Positions 32,262-41,157 of a DNA stretch of 64,000 nucleotides are shown one piece after another (position 1 is the stretch's first letter; the number at the start of each line of letters is the position of its first letter). Under the pieces are notes generated by a model. It was not told the origin of the DNA and ran no database searches. It worked only from the letters and a program-made list of their open reading frames with translations. Source of the DNA: Micromonospora sp045209745. Lineage in GTDB: Bacteria; Actinomycetota; Actinomycetes; Mycobacteriales; Micromonosporaceae. The stretch is taken from contig NZ_CP109273.1 of NCBI RefSeq assembly GCF_045209745.1, positions 4,526,001-4,590,000 of the forward strand, written 5' to 3'. A program made the translations under genes and the position numbers.

Positions 32262-32882
32262 CTACTCGAAGCGCGACACGTCCCCGGCACCCTGGCGCAG
32301 GATCTCCGGCTCGGGCCCGGACAGGTCGATCACGGTCGTCGGCTCCTTGCCGCAGTCGCCGGCGTCGAGCACCGCGTCGAGCTGGTGGTCGAGTCGTTCC
32401 TTGATCTCCCAGCCCTGGGTCATCGGCTCGTCGTCGCCGGGCAGGACCAGGGTGCTCGACACCAGCGGCTCGCCCAGCTCGGCCAGCAGCGCCTGGGTGA
32501 CGGTGTGCCGGGGTACGCGGACGCCGACGGTGCGCTTTTTCGGGTGCAGCATCCGGCGTGGCACCTCGCGGGTGGCCGGCAGGATGAAGGTGTAGCTGCC
32601 CGGAGTGGATGCCTTCACCAGGCGGAAGACCGCATTGCTGATCTGGACGAACTGGCCGAGCTGCGCGAAGTCCCGGCAGGCCAGCGTGAAGTGGTGCCGA
32701 TCGTCGAGGTGGCGGATCTGGCGGATCCGGTCCAGCCCGTCCTGGTTGCCCAGCTGGATGCCGAGCGCGTAGCAGGAGTCCGTCGGGTAGGCGACCAGCC
32801 CACCACCGCGGATCAGGTCGGCGACCTGGCCGATGATCCGGGGCTGGGGGTTCTCCGGGTGCACGTCGTAGTACCTCGCCAT
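32262..32882 (-). CDS. YrdC/Sua5/YciO family protein
   Basis: The 206-residue single YrdC domain has the characteristic substrate-binding features GGLVAYPTDSCYALG, KASTPGSYTFILPAT, KKRTVGVRVPRH and PLVSSTLVLPG. Sua5/TsaC proteins make threonylcarbamoyl-AMP for tRNA t6A; the YciO branch is of unknown function. The K-R-x-T-V-G form and the absence of a C-terminal Sua5 domain suggest the YciO branch. It is divergent from dnaE. Confidence 0.9.
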   Translation of the reverse strand: MARYYDVHPENPQPRIIGQVADLIRGGGLVAYPTDSCYALGIQLGNQDGLDRIRQIRHLDDRHHFTLACRDFAQLGQFVQISNAVFRLVKASTPGSYTFILPATREVPRRMLHPKKRTVGVRVPRHTVTQALLAELGEPLVSSTLVLPGDDEPMTQGWEIKERLDHQLDAVLDAGDCGKEPTTVIDLSGPEPEILRQGAGDVSRFE

Positions 32883-33029
32883 CCTCCGAGACTAGGCGCA
32901 TCGCCCGGCGATCAGGAGACGAGGGCCACGGCCGTCGGCGCGGGCGGTGGAGCCTCCGAGATCACCTCGGTAGGGTAGGTCCCGGTCGGCTCCGACCATC
33001 AAGATCCACACCGCCGGGGGGCGCCACGC

Positions 33030-36000
33030 ATGGCCGATTCGTTCGCGCATCTGCACGTGCACACCGAGTATTCGATGCTCGACGGAGCGGCCCGCCTCAA
33101 GGACCTGTTCGTCGAGGCCAAGCGGCTCGGCATGTCCGCCGTGGCGATCACCGACCACGGCAACATGCACGGCGCGAACGACTTCTACAACCAGGCGATG
33201 GCCGCCGGGATCACCCCGATCCTGGGCGTCGAGGCGTACGTGGCACCGGAGTCGCGCTATCACAAGGCGCGGGTCAAGTGGGGTCGGCCGGAGCAGAAGA
33301 GCGACGACATCTCCGGTAACGGCGCGATCACCCACAAGACCATGTGGGCGAAGAACGCGCAGGGCCTGAAGAACCTGTTCACCCTCAACTCGCGCGCGTC
33401 CATGGAGGGGCACTACGTCAAGTGGCCCCGGATGGACATGGAGCTGATCGCCGAGCACGCCGAGGGCATCATGGCCACCACCGGCTGCCCGTCCGGTGCG
33501 GTGCAGACCCGGCTGCGGCTGGGCCAGTTCGACGAGGCCCTCAAGGTCGCCGCCAGCTACCAGGACATCTTCGGCAAGGACAACTACTTCCTGGAGATCA
33601 TGGATCACGGCCTCTCCATCGAGAGCCGGGTCCGCGAGGGGCTCACCGAGATCGCCCGCAAGCTGGACATTCCGCCGGTGGTCACCAACGACTCGCACTA
33701 CACCCACGAGGCGCAGGCCACCGCCCACGACGTGCTGCTCTGCGTGCAGACCGGCAGCAACATCGACGACCCCAACCGGTTCCGGTTCGAGGGCGGCGGC
33801 TACTTCATCAAGAGCGCCGACCAGATGCGCGCGGTGGACTCGTCGGAGCTGTGGCAGGAGGGTTGCCGCAACACCCTGCTGGTCGCCGAGAAGGTCGACC
33901 CGACCGGCATGTTCCAGTTCCACAACCTGATGCCGCGCTTCCCGGTGCCCGAGGGCGAGACCGAGGAGTCCTGGTTCCGCAAGGAGACCTTCGTCGGCCT
34001 GGCCCGCCGCTACCCGGGCGGTATCCCGGAGGGGCACGTCGTCCAGGCGGAATACGAGCTGGGCGTCATCAACCAGATGGGCTTCCCGTCGTACTTCCTC
34101 GTGGTTGCCGACTTCATCCAGTGGGCGAAGAACCAGGGCATCGCGGTGGGTCCGGGCCGTGGCTCGGCCGCCGGCTCCCTCGTCGCGTACGCGCTGGGCA
34201 TCACCGACCTGGACCCGATCCAGCACGGCCTGATCTTCGAGCGGTTCCTCAACCCCGAGCGGGTCTCGATGCCGGATGTCGACATCGACTTCGACGAGCG
34301 CCGGCGCGGTGAGGTGATCAAGTACGTCACCGACAAGTGGGGTGAGGACAAGGTCGCCCAGATCGCCACCTTCGGCACGATCAAGGCGAAGGCCGCGATC
34401 AAGGACTCGGCCCGGGTCCTCGGTTTCCCGTACGCGGTCGGCGACCGGATCACCAAGGCGATGCCGCCGGCCGTGATGGGCAAGGACATCCCGCTCACCG
34501 GCATCTTCGACACCAAGCACCCCCGCTACGCCGAGGCCGGCGAGATCCGCGGCCTGTACGACTCCGACCCGGACGTCCGCAAGGTGATCGACACCGCCAA
34601 GGGCATCGAGGGGCTGATTCGGCAGACCGGTGTGCACGCCGCCGGCGTCATCATGTCCGCCGAGCCGATCATCGAGCACATCCCGTTGTCGCGCCGCGAC
34701 GCCGACGGGGCGATCATCACGCAGTTCGACTACCCGACCTGCGAGTCGCTCGGGCTGCTGAAGATGGACTTCCTCGGCCTGCGCAACCTGACGATCATCG
34801 ACGACGCGGTCAAGAACATCGAGCTCAACCACGACAAGAAGCTTGACCTGTTGGCCCTGCCGCTGGACGACCCGGCCGCGTACGAGCTGCTGGCCCGCGG
34901 TGACACCCTGGGCGTGTTCCAGCTCGACGGTGGGCCGATGCGGTCGTTGCTGCGGTTGATGAAGCCGGACAACTTCGAGGACATCTCAGCCGTCCTGGCC
35001 CTGTACCGGCCCGGCCCGATGGGCGTCGACTCGCACACCAACTACGCGCTGCGCAAGAACGGCCTCCAGGAGATCACGCCGATCCACCCGGAGCTGGAGG
35101 AGCCGCTGCGGGAGATCCTGGCGCCCACCCACGGCCTGATCGTCTATCAGGAGCAGGTGCAGCGCGCCGCGCAGATCCTCGCCGGCTACACCCTCGGTCA
35201 GGCGGACCTGCTGCGCCGGGCGATGGGTAAGAAGAAGAAGGAAATCCTCGACAAGGAGTTCATCCCGTTCCGGGACGGCTGCCGCGAGCGCGGCTACTCC
35301 GACGAGGCGATCCAGGCGGTCTGGGACGTCCTGGTGCCGTTCGCCGGGTACGCCTTCAACAAGGCGCACTCCGCCGCGTACGGCCTGGTCTCCTACTGGA
35401 CCGCGTACCTGAAGGCGCACTACCCGGCCGAGTACATGGCCGGGCTGCTGACCTCCGTCGGTGACGACAAGGACAAGATGGCTCTCTATCTGTCCGAGTG
35501 TCGCCGGATGCGCATCCAGGTGCTGCCACCGGACGTGAACACCTCCGCCGGGCCGTTCACCCCGGTCGGCACGGACATTCGCTTCGGCCTGGCGGCGGTG
35601 CGCAACGTCGGTGCGAACGTGGTCGCCTCGATCATGCGGTGCCGAAACGAGAAGGGCGACTACGCCGACTTCTACGACTTCCTGTCCAAGGTGGACGCGG
35701 TGGTCTGCAACAAGAAGACGATTGAATCGCTGATCAAGGCGGGCGCGTTCGACTCGCTGGACCATCCCCGCAAGGGCCTGCTCGCGGTGCACGCCGACGC
35801 CATCGACGCGTACGCCGATGTGAAGCGTAAGGAGGCGGTCGGCCAGTACGACCTCTTCGGTGCCGGCTTCGGCGACGCCGACACCGGCAGCACGACGGTG
35901 ATGCCGGTCATCGCGAGCAGCGAGTGGGACAAGCGCGACAAGCTGGCCTTCGAGCGCGAGATGCTCGGCCTGTACGTCTCCGACCACCCGCTGTTCGGTC

Positions 36001-36560
36001 TGGAGCACATCCTCGGCGCGGCGGCCGACACCACCATCGCCTCCCTGGCCGAGGACGGCGCGGTGCCCGACGGGGCGGTCGTCACCCTCGCCGGCATCCT
36101 CTCCGGGGTGCAGCGCCGGGTCACCAAACAGGGCCGCGCCTGGGCATCGGCCACCCTGGAGGACCTGGCCGGTGGGGTGGAGACGCTGTTCTTCCCCAAC
36201 ACCTACGAGGTGATCGGGCAGTACATCGCCGAGGACGCCATCGTCGTGGTCAAGGGTCGGGTCGACCGCCGCGACGACACCCCAAGGATCATGGCGATGG
36301 ACATGTCCATGCCGGACGTCAGCACCAGCGCCACCAACAAGCCGGTCACCCTCACCATCCCGGTGCACCGGTGCACGCCACCGCTGATGGAGAAGCTCAA
36401 GGAAACCCTGGTGCTGCACCCCGGCGACACCGAGGTGCACGTCAAACTGCAGAACGGCGGGCGTACCACCACCCTGCGGCTGGGCCCGTTCCGAGTGGCG
36501 GCGACGACCGCGCTGATGGGTGACCTGAAGAGCGTCCTCGGCCCGGCCAACGTGAGCTGA
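33030..36560 (+). CDS. dnaE: DNA polymerase III alpha subunit
   Basis: This 1176-residue replicative polymerase is the usual length for DnaE1. The N-terminal PHP domain starts HLHVHTEYSMLDG with metal-binding residues largely kept (TDHGNMHG). Polymerase motifs are GPGRGSAAGSLVAYALGITD and the catalytic Asp triad in PDVDIDFDERRR. A fingers region, a helix-hairpin-helix motif, a beta-clamp-binding-like QYDLF (before GAGFGD) and a C-terminal OB fold follow. The 147-bp upstream gap is shared with the YrdC gene. Confidence 0.98.
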   Translation: MADSFAHLHVHTEYSMLDGAARLKDLFVEAKRLGMSAVAITDHGNMHGANDFYNQAMAAGITPILGVEAYVAPESRYHKARVKWGRPEQKSDDISGNGAITHKTMWAKNAQGLKNLFTLNSRASMEGHYVKWPRMDMELIAEHAEGIMATTGCPSGAVQTRLRLGQFDEALKVAASYQDIFGKDNYFLEIMDHGLSIESRVREGLTEIARKLDIPPVVTNDSHYTHEAQATAHDVLLCVQTGSNIDDPNRFRFEGGGYFIKSADQMRAVDSSELWQEGCRNTLLVAEKVDPTGMFQFHNLMPRFPVPEGETEESWFRKETFVGLARRYPGGIPEGHVVQAEYELGVINQMGFPSYFLVVADFIQWAKNQGIAVGPGRGSAAGSLVAYALGITDLDPIQHGLIFERFLNPERVSMPDVDIDFDERRRGEVIKYVTDKWGEDKVAQIATFGTIKAKAAIKDSARVLGFPYAVGDRITKAMPPAVMGKDIPLTGIFDTKHPRYAEAGEIRGLYDSDPDVRKVIDTAKGIEGLIRQTGVHAAGVIMSAEPIIEHIPLSRRDADGAIITQFDYPTCESLGLLKMDFLGLRNLTIIDDAVKNIELNHDKKLDLLALPLDDPAAYELLARGDTLGVFQLDGGPMRSLLRLMKPDNFEDISAVLALYRPGPMGVDSHTNYALRKNGLQEITPIHPELEEPLREILAPTHGLIVYQEQVQRAAQILAGYTLGQADLLRRAMGKKKKEILDKEFIPFRDGCRERGYSDEAIQAVWDVLVPFAGYAFNKAHSAAYGLVSYWTAYLKAHYPAEYMAGLLTSVGDDKDKMALYLSECRRMRIQVLPPDVNTSAGPFTPVGTDIRFGLAAVRNVGANVVASIMRCRNEKGDYADFYDFLSKVDAVVCNKKTIESLIKAGAFDSLDHPRKGLLAVHADAIDAYADVKRKEAVGQYDLFGAGFGDADTGSTTVMPVIASSEWDKRDKLAFEREMLGLYVSDHPLFGLEHILGAAADTTIASLAEDGAVPDGAVVTLAGILSGVQRRVTKQGRAWASATLEDLAGGVETLFFPNTYEVIGQYIAEDAIVVVKGRVDRRDDTPRIMAMDMSMPDVSTSATNKPVTLTIPVHRCTPPLMEKLKETLVLHPGDTEVHVKLQNGGRTTTLRLGPFRVAATTALMGDLKSVLGPANVS

Positions 36561-36617
36561 CCTGGTTGGCCGTGGGGAATCACCAACATCGGGGAAAATG
36601 TCCCTTATTGTCATAAG

Positions 36618-37826
36618 GTGTCGTGTCGTCGCCTGCGGGCCGTGGTCCCCGCCCTGGCACTAGTGGCCGGCCTCGTGTCCTGCACCGACCGGGGGCCCAC
36701 CGACAAAGCCGATGCCGGGTCGACCGCGGCTGGGCCGACCTCAGCCGGGGCGACTGCGGCCGGGCCGGCACCGACCGCCTTCGGCCCGCTGGCACCGGGA
36801 ATGCCGGCCTATCCGGCGGCCGGCAACGTCTACGCTGCCGCCGGCCCCGACCAGCTGACCGAGGCGGTACGCGGCGACCGCTCGATGGTGTACGTGCCAA
36901 ACACCAAGAGCAACGATGTCTGGTTGATCGACCCCGGGACGTACCAGGTGGTGGGGAAGTTCCCCGGCGGCCCGGAGCCCCAACACGTCGTCCCCTCCTA
37001 CGACCTGCGGACGCTCTACGTGGCGTCCAGTCAGATCCCCCGGGGTGGCCTGATCCCGATCGACGCCCGGACCGGTGAGCCGGGCGAGTTCCGCAACCTC
37101 GAGGACGTCTACAACCTCTACTTCACCCCCGACGGCAAGCAGGCGATCGTGGTCGCCGAGGCGTACCAGCGACTGGACTTCTACGACCTGGCCAGCTGGC
37201 AGCGGGTGCGCTCGGTGCGGTTTCCCGAGTGCGGCGGCATCAACCACATGGACTACTCCGCCGACGGCCGGACGATGCTGTTCAGTTGCGAGTTCGCCAA
37301 CCGGATGCTGGTGCTGGACACTGCCTCCCTGCGCAAGGTGCGCGAGTTTCGCCTCACCCGGACGCCCGGCGGGATGCCGCAGGACACCCGGCTGACTCCG
37401 GACGGCCAGCACTTCCTCGTCGCCGACATGCGCGCCAACGGGGTGTACGTCTTCGATGGCCTGGCCACCCGGCAGACCGCGTTCATCCCCACCGGCAGGG
37501 GTGCGCACGGCATCTACTTCAGCCGGGACGCCCGGCAGGCGTACGTCACCAACCGCGAGGAGGGCACGGTGACCGTGCTCGACCTGGCGAACCTGAAGCG
37601 CACCGCGACCTGGCGGATCCCGAACGGCAGCCCCGACATGGGCGGCCTGTCCGCCGACGGCAAGGTGCTGTGGCTCTCCGGGCGCTTCACCGACGAGGTG
37701 TACGCGCTGGACACCTCGACCGGCGAACTGCTGGCCCGGATCCCGGTCGGCAAGGGCCCGCACGGCCTCACCGTTTGGCCTCAGCCCGGTCGCTACTCCC
37801 TGGGCCACACCAGCAACATCCGCTAG
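36618..37826 (+). CDS. YncE-like beta-propeller lipoprotein
   Basis: The 402-residue protein has a lipoprotein signal (ALALVAGLVSC, lipid-Cys near residue 22), a Thr/Ala/Gly-rich spacer to about residue 50, then seven-bladed YVTN-type repeats (SMVYVPNTKSNDVWLID, AYVTNREEGTVTVLDL, LWLSGRFTDEVYALD). It is extracellular and membrane-tethered; the ligand is unknown. The GTG start has no clear ribosome-binding site, and TATTGT lies 6 nt before it, so the mRNA may be leaderless. Confidence 0.87.
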   Translation: MSCRRLRAVVPALALVAGLVSCTDRGPTDKADAGSTAAGPTSAGATAAGPAPTAFGPLAPGMPAYPAAGNVYAAAGPDQLTEAVRGDRSMVYVPNTKSNDVWLIDPGTYQVVGKFPGGPEPQHVVPSYDLRTLYVASSQIPRGGLIPIDARTGEPGEFRNLEDVYNLYFTPDGKQAIVVAEAYQRLDFYDLASWQRVRSVRFPECGGINHMDYSADGRTMLFSCEFANRMLVLDTASLRKVREFRLTRTPGGMPQDTRLTPDGQHFLVADMRANGVYVFDGLATRQTAFIPTGRGAHGIYFSRDARQAYVTNREEGTVTVLDLANLKRTATWRIPNGSPDMGGLSADGKVLWLSGRFTDEVYALDTSTGELLARIPVGKGPHGLTVWPQPGRYSLGHTSNIR

Positions 37827-37858
37827 CGGCCCGGTCGACGTTTGCCTGGCCGGGCCGC
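37826..37858. terminator. Bidirectional terminator-like hairpin
   Basis: The arms GCGGCCCGG (37826-37834) and CCGGGCCGC (37850-37858) lie in the 41-bp gap between two convergent genes and overlap the upstream stop codon. Confidence 0.55.
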
Positions 37859-37867
37859 GAAGCCGGG

Positions 37868-39505
37868 TCAGCTCTGGTCGGGTGCCGCGATTTCGCGCAA
37901 CTGGCCGTCGGCCAGTCGCAGCCAGCGCTGCACACCGATCTCGGCGAGAAACCGCTCGTCGTGGCTGACCACCACAAACGCCCCCTGGTACGCGGTCAGC
38001 GCGCTCTCCAGTTGGGCGACGCTGACCAGGTCCAGGTTGTTGGTCGGCTCGTCGAGCAGCAGCAGTTGTGGTGCCGGGTCGGCGCAGAGCACACAGGCGA
38101 GGGTGGCGCGCAGCCGCTCCCCGCCGGAGAGCACCCCGACCGGCAGGTTCACCCGCGAGCCCCGGAACAGGAAACGGGCCAGCAGGTTCATCCGCCTGGC
38201 GTCCGGCAGGCTCGGCGCGTACGCGGCGAAGTTCTCCGCGACCGTGCGGTCGAGGTCCAGCAGGTCCAGCCGCTGCGACAGGTACGCGATCCGCCCGTCG
38301 GCTCGTTTGATCTCGCCGCCGGCCGGTTCGAGGTCACCGTTGACGAGGCGCAGCAGGGTCGACTTGCCGACGCCGTTCGCCCCGGTGAGCGCGATCCGCT
38401 CCGGCCCCCGGATCACCAGGTCGGCGCCGTCACCGCCGAACAGCTCCCGGTCGTCGAAGCGGGCCCGCATCCCCGTACCGGTGAAGACCGTCCGTCCACC
38501 CGGGACGGTGGTGTCCGGCAGGTCGACGGTGATCTTGTCCTCCTCGCGTACCGCCCGGCCGGCCTCGTCGAGCCGGGCCTGGGCCGAACCGACGCGGTTG
38601 GAGTGCGTCTCCTGCGCCCGGCCCGCCGACTCCTGCGCGCTGCGCTTGAGCCCACCCGCCACGATCCGGGCCAGCCCGGCGTTCTTCAGGTTCTTGGAGG
38701 CGTTGCTGGCCCGCCGGTCAGCCCGCTCGCGGGCCTGCTGCATTTCCCGCTTCTCCCGCTTGACGTCCTGTTCGGCGTTGCGCAGGTTGCTTTCGGCCAC
38801 CTCACGCGCCGCCTGCACCGCCTCGGTGTACGCGGTGAAGTTGCCCCCGTACCAACGGATCTCGCCCCGGTCCAGCTCGGCGATGCGGTCCATCCGGTCC
38901 AGCAGCTCCCGGTCGTGGCTCACCAGCAGAAGGCACCCGGACCACTCGGTCAGGACGTCGTAGAGCTTGTGCCGGGCTTCCAGGTCCAGGTTGTTGGTCG
39001 GCTCGTCGAGCAGCAGCACGTCCGGGCGTCGGAGCAGCTGCGCGGCCAGGCCGAGGGAGACCACCTGGCCACCGCTGAGGGTGTGCAACCGCCGGTCGAG
39101 GGACAGCTCACCCAGGCCGAGCCGGTCCAACTCCGCGCGGGTGCGCTCCTCGATGTCCCAGTCGTCGCCGATGGTGGCGAAGTGCTCCTCGCTGGCGTCA
39201 CCGGCCTCGATGGCGTGCAGCGCCGCGATCCGCTCGGCGACGCCCAGCACCTCGGCCACGGTCAACTCACCGGCCAGCGGCAGCGTCTGCGGAAGGTAGC
39301 CGAGCAGGCCGTCGACGGTGACACTGCCGCCGCTGGGCCGCAACTCTCCGGCGATCAGCCGCAGCAGGGTGCTCTTGCCGGCGCCGTTGGGCGCGACCAG
39401 GCCGGTGCGACCACCGGGAACGGTGAAGGACAGCTCCGCGAAGACCGGGGTGTCGTCGGGCCAGGAGAAGGACAGGTTCGAGCAGACGATGAACGCATCA
39501 GACAT
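37868..39505 (-). CDS. ABC-F family ATPase (possible ribosome-protection factor)
   Basis: The 545-residue protein has two ABC domains and no membrane part. Walker A motifs are APNGAGKSTLL and TGANGVGKSTLL; Walker B motifs are VLLLDEPTNNLDLE and LLLLDEPTNNLDL. The LSGG signatures are also intact. The inter-domain linker (about residues 210-310) is long, charged and helical (NLRNAEQDVKREKREMQQ), as in ABC-F proteins that dislodge antibiotics from the ribosome. The ATG at 39505 is preceded by GAGGTCACTCGC. A 159-nt leader with a nine-codon reading frame precedes it. Self-resistance or housekeeping roles cannot be told apart from sequence. Confidence 0.9.
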   Translation of the reverse strand: MSDAFIVCSNLSFSWPDDTPVFAELSFTVPGGRTGLVAPNGAGKSTLLRLIAGELRPSGGSVTVDGLLGYLPQTLPLAGELTVAEVLGVAERIAALHAIEAGDASEEHFATIGDDWDIEERTRAELDRLGLGELSLDRRLHTLSGGQVVSLGLAAQLLRRPDVLLLDEPTNNLDLEARHKLYDVLTEWSGCLLLVSHDRELLDRMDRIAELDRGEIRWYGGNFTAYTEAVQAAREVAESNLRNAEQDVKREKREMQQARERADRRASNASKNLKNAGLARIVAGGLKRSAQESAGRAQETHSNRVGSAQARLDEAGRAVREEDKITVDLPDTTVPGGRTVFTGTGMRARFDDRELFGGDGADLVIRGPERIALTGANGVGKSTLLRLVNGDLEPAGGEIKRADGRIAYLSQRLDLLDLDRTVAENFAAYAPSLPDARRMNLLARFLFRGSRVNLPVGVLSGGERLRATLACVLCADPAPQLLLLDEPTNNLDLVSVAQLESALTAYQGAFVVVSHDERFLAEIGVQRWLRLADGQLREIAAPDQS

Positions 39506-39634
39506 GCGAGTGACCTCAAGGGGTGGAGTGGGCGCGACGAAGCCGCCCGACGAGACGGGGGACCGGGTGGAACGACGGCATGGCCACAACGGCTGCGCGG
39601 ACGCGCGCCGAACGGTGGCCCGAAACATCCGGTA

Positions 39635-39664
39635 TCACCCGGAGATGTCGTCGTCACCCGCCAT
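39635..39664 (-). CDS. Candidate leader peptide of the ABC-F gene
   Basis: An ATG with a GAGGAG box 7 nt upstream encodes only MAGDDDISG before TGA. It lies 129 nt before the ABC-F start on the same strand. Antibiotic-responsive ABC-F and erm genes often use such short frames for attenuation. TTGTTA and TTAGCG 17 bp apart just upstream form a weak promoter candidate. It may be chance, as it is so short. Confidence 0.4.
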   Translation of the reverse strand: MAGDDDISG

Positions 39665-39750
39665 GTCTGGTCTCCTCGTCATACCGCTAACCCAACTCGG
39701 CCGAGTCTAACAACGGATCGGATCAGACCCGCTCGCCTGAGGACGTCATG

Positions 39751-39768
39751 TATAGCTTGAGCTATAGT
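39751..39768 (+). promoter_or_regulatory. Operator and leaderless promoter of higBA
   Basis: TATAGCT-TG-AGCTATA is a perfect palindrome (39751-39766). It overlaps TATAGT (39763-39768), which lies 6 nt before the toxin ATG. This fits a leaderless transcript whose -10 box is covered by the antitoxin. Confidence 0.75.
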
Positions 39769-39774
39769 TTCCGT

Positions 39775-40167
39775 ATGTCTCATGAGCCGCCACGTCGCTG
39801 GGCGATCAGGACGACAACGGATGTCCGTGACTGGTTGCGATCCCTGCGCCAGGCGGACCCCGCGACCTACCGGTCGGTCAACGTAGCGATCGACATGCTT
39901 GCCGAAACCGGTCCGGGCCTGGGGCGGCCCCTGGTCGACACGCTCAGAGGTTCGAGCATCAGCAACCTCAAGGAACTCCGACCGAGATCTGGAAGGGACG
40001 TCGCCGTTCGGGTGCTGTTCGTCTTCGATCCCTGGTCCCAGGCGGTGCTGTTGGTGGCGGGCAACAAGGCAGGGGATTGGAATCGATGGTACGAGAAAGC
40101 GATTCCGGTCGCTGAGATTGCGTACGAGGGCTGGCTTGCCTTTGAAAGGAAACGGAGGGATGGCTGA
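39775..40167 (+). CDS. higB: HigB-like toxin, RelE superfamily
   Basis: The 130-residue protein matches the HigB/phage-derived Gp49-like RelE-fold toxins. It has the N-terminal helix WLRSLRQADPATYRSVNVAI, then ISNLKELRPRSGRDVAVRVLFVFDPWSQAVLLVAGNK split across the core beta-strands, and a C-terminal WYEKAIPVAEIAYEGWL. Such toxins cleave mRNA on ribosomes. The toxin-first order and overlap with the antitoxin gene (TGATG) are typical of higBA. Its codons and the promoter are less GC-rich than neighbours, suggesting acquisition. Confidence 0.88.
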   Translation: MSHEPPRRWAIRTTTDVRDWLRSLRQADPATYRSVNVAIDMLAETGPGLGRPLVDTLRGSSISNLKELRPRSGRDVAVRVLFVFDPWSQAVLLVAGNKAGDWNRWYEKAIPVAEIAYEGWLAFERKRRDG

Positions 40168-40481
40168 TGAGCGACTTCCATGACTGGGACGACATCCGGG
40201 CTGAGCTGCACGACGGAGACGATGAAGCGCTCGACGCAGAACGTGCCCGCACCGAGGCATGGATCAGCGCGTTCCATCTTGCCGAAGAGCGGAAGCGGCT
40301 GGGCCTGACCCAGCGGCAGGTGGCCGAGCTGATGGGTGTCACGCCTGGTCGAGTGAGCCAGATCGAGAATGGTGATCTGGAGGCCAACGAGGTCGCGACG
40401 CTGAGCCGATATGCACGAGCGCTCGGTGCCCGGATGCGGATCATCTTCGACTACGGCGACGACCTCCGCCAGATCGCCTGA
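40167..40481 (+). CDS. higA: HigA-like antitoxin, XRE family
   Basis: The 104-residue antitoxin has an acidic N-terminal part and an XRE HTH (RKRLGLTQRQVAELMGVTPG, RVSQIENGDLEANEVATLSR), ending in a short strand-rich tail. It starts within the toxin's last codons. It should bind HigB and repress the operator at 39751-39766. Confidence 0.9.
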   Translation: MSDFHDWDDIRAELHDGDDEALDAERARTEAWISAFHLAEERKRLGLTQRQVAELMGVTPGRVSQIENGDLEANEVATLSRYARALGARMRIIFDYGDDLRQIA

Positions 40482-40499
40482 CCCTGCCCGTCTGCCTCT

Positions 40500-40793
40500 G
40501 CTCGCCGGGAGCCGTAGGTCGGCGAGCGCCTGCGCGCGGTAGTCGGCGTACCGCTCCAGCTTGTCGCGGAACGCGGCGAACGTGAACGGCTTGAGCCGGT
40601 AGTGGGTCACACCGAGGGACACCGCGGTGCGCACCACAGCCAGGTCCCGCGCGGACGTCACGGCGAGCACGTCGACGCTGCTCCCGGCCGCCCGCAGCGC
40701 CCGGCAGACGTCCAGGCCGCGCCGGTCGGGCAGCCGAAAATTCAGGAGTACGAGGTCGACGTCGCCGCCGTCGTTGGCGCGCAGCGCCGCCAT
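40500..40793 (-). pseudogene. Truncated response-regulator receiver domain (CitB/DcuR-like)
   Basis: The minus strand encodes the middle and end of a receiver domain: LVLLNFRLPDRRGLDVCRAL, VDVLAVTSARDLAVVRTAV, and THYRLKPFTFAAFRDKLERY. The start with the acidic pocket is missing, and the phospho-acceptor position reads Asn (LLNFRLP). No HTH output domain follows; the frame passes into unrelated sequence antisense to higA. It is best read as a decayed fragment. Confidence 0.65.
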
Positions 40794-40825
40794 CGCCGCC
40801 CTGCTGGTGGGGACCTGGACCGGGG

Positions 40826-40984
40826 GAGTTCGACCGGGACCGCGCGGTCGGGGTGCTAAGCGGCGACGACCTGTTCAACGAGGCCACGATGCTCTTAGCG
40901 ACGGACGTCGGCACGCGCAGCAGTGATCCACTCCGTTTCCCGAAAATCCGGGCATCCGGGCGGCCCGGACACCGCGATATCCCT
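40826..40984 (+). pseudogene. Possible gene 3' fragment next to the repeat
   Basis: On the plus strand one frame reads GEFDRDRAVGVLSGDDLFNE and ATMLLATDVGTRSSD with protein-like codon use, then enters the palindromic repeat and stops. There is no start or recognisable family; it could be a remnant like the receiver fragment beside it. Confidence 0.3.
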
Positions 40985-41000
40985 TGAAACCGAGTCGATC
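40925..41000. repeat. Palindromic dispersed repeat, copy B
   Basis: A 76-bp element has terminal arms GATCCACTCCGTTTC and GAAACCGAGTCGATC and an inner perfect palindrome TCCGGGC-G-GCCCGGA. Both arms differ from copy A (23760-23833) at one or two positions, and the shared CCGCGAT-TCC block sits at the same place. Confidence 0.7.
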
Positions 41001-41157
41001 TTCGGGCAGCGGCCGGTACGTCGATGTATTGCTGCGGCCGGTCCCGTGTCAGGAGTGGGGGCGAGCCCGCTTCATCCGGGCCACCCTGGTAGGTAGCGTG
41101 GGAGCCGACGGCGGCCATCGGGCCGGTGACGCATCCCGCGCGATGAGGAGGTCCGTG

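Noticed and set aside
36600..39505. Antibiotic biosynthetic cluster suggested by ABC-F, MFS and methyltransferase genes in the window
   Set aside because: No core biosynthetic genes (PKS, NRPS, terpene, RiPP) occur; resistance and export genes are scattered among housekeeping genes.
39505..39628. N-terminal extension of the ABC-F protein
   Set aside because: The extra 41 residues are Arg/Ser/Pro-rich and precede a good start with a GAGG box; the region is better read as a leader.
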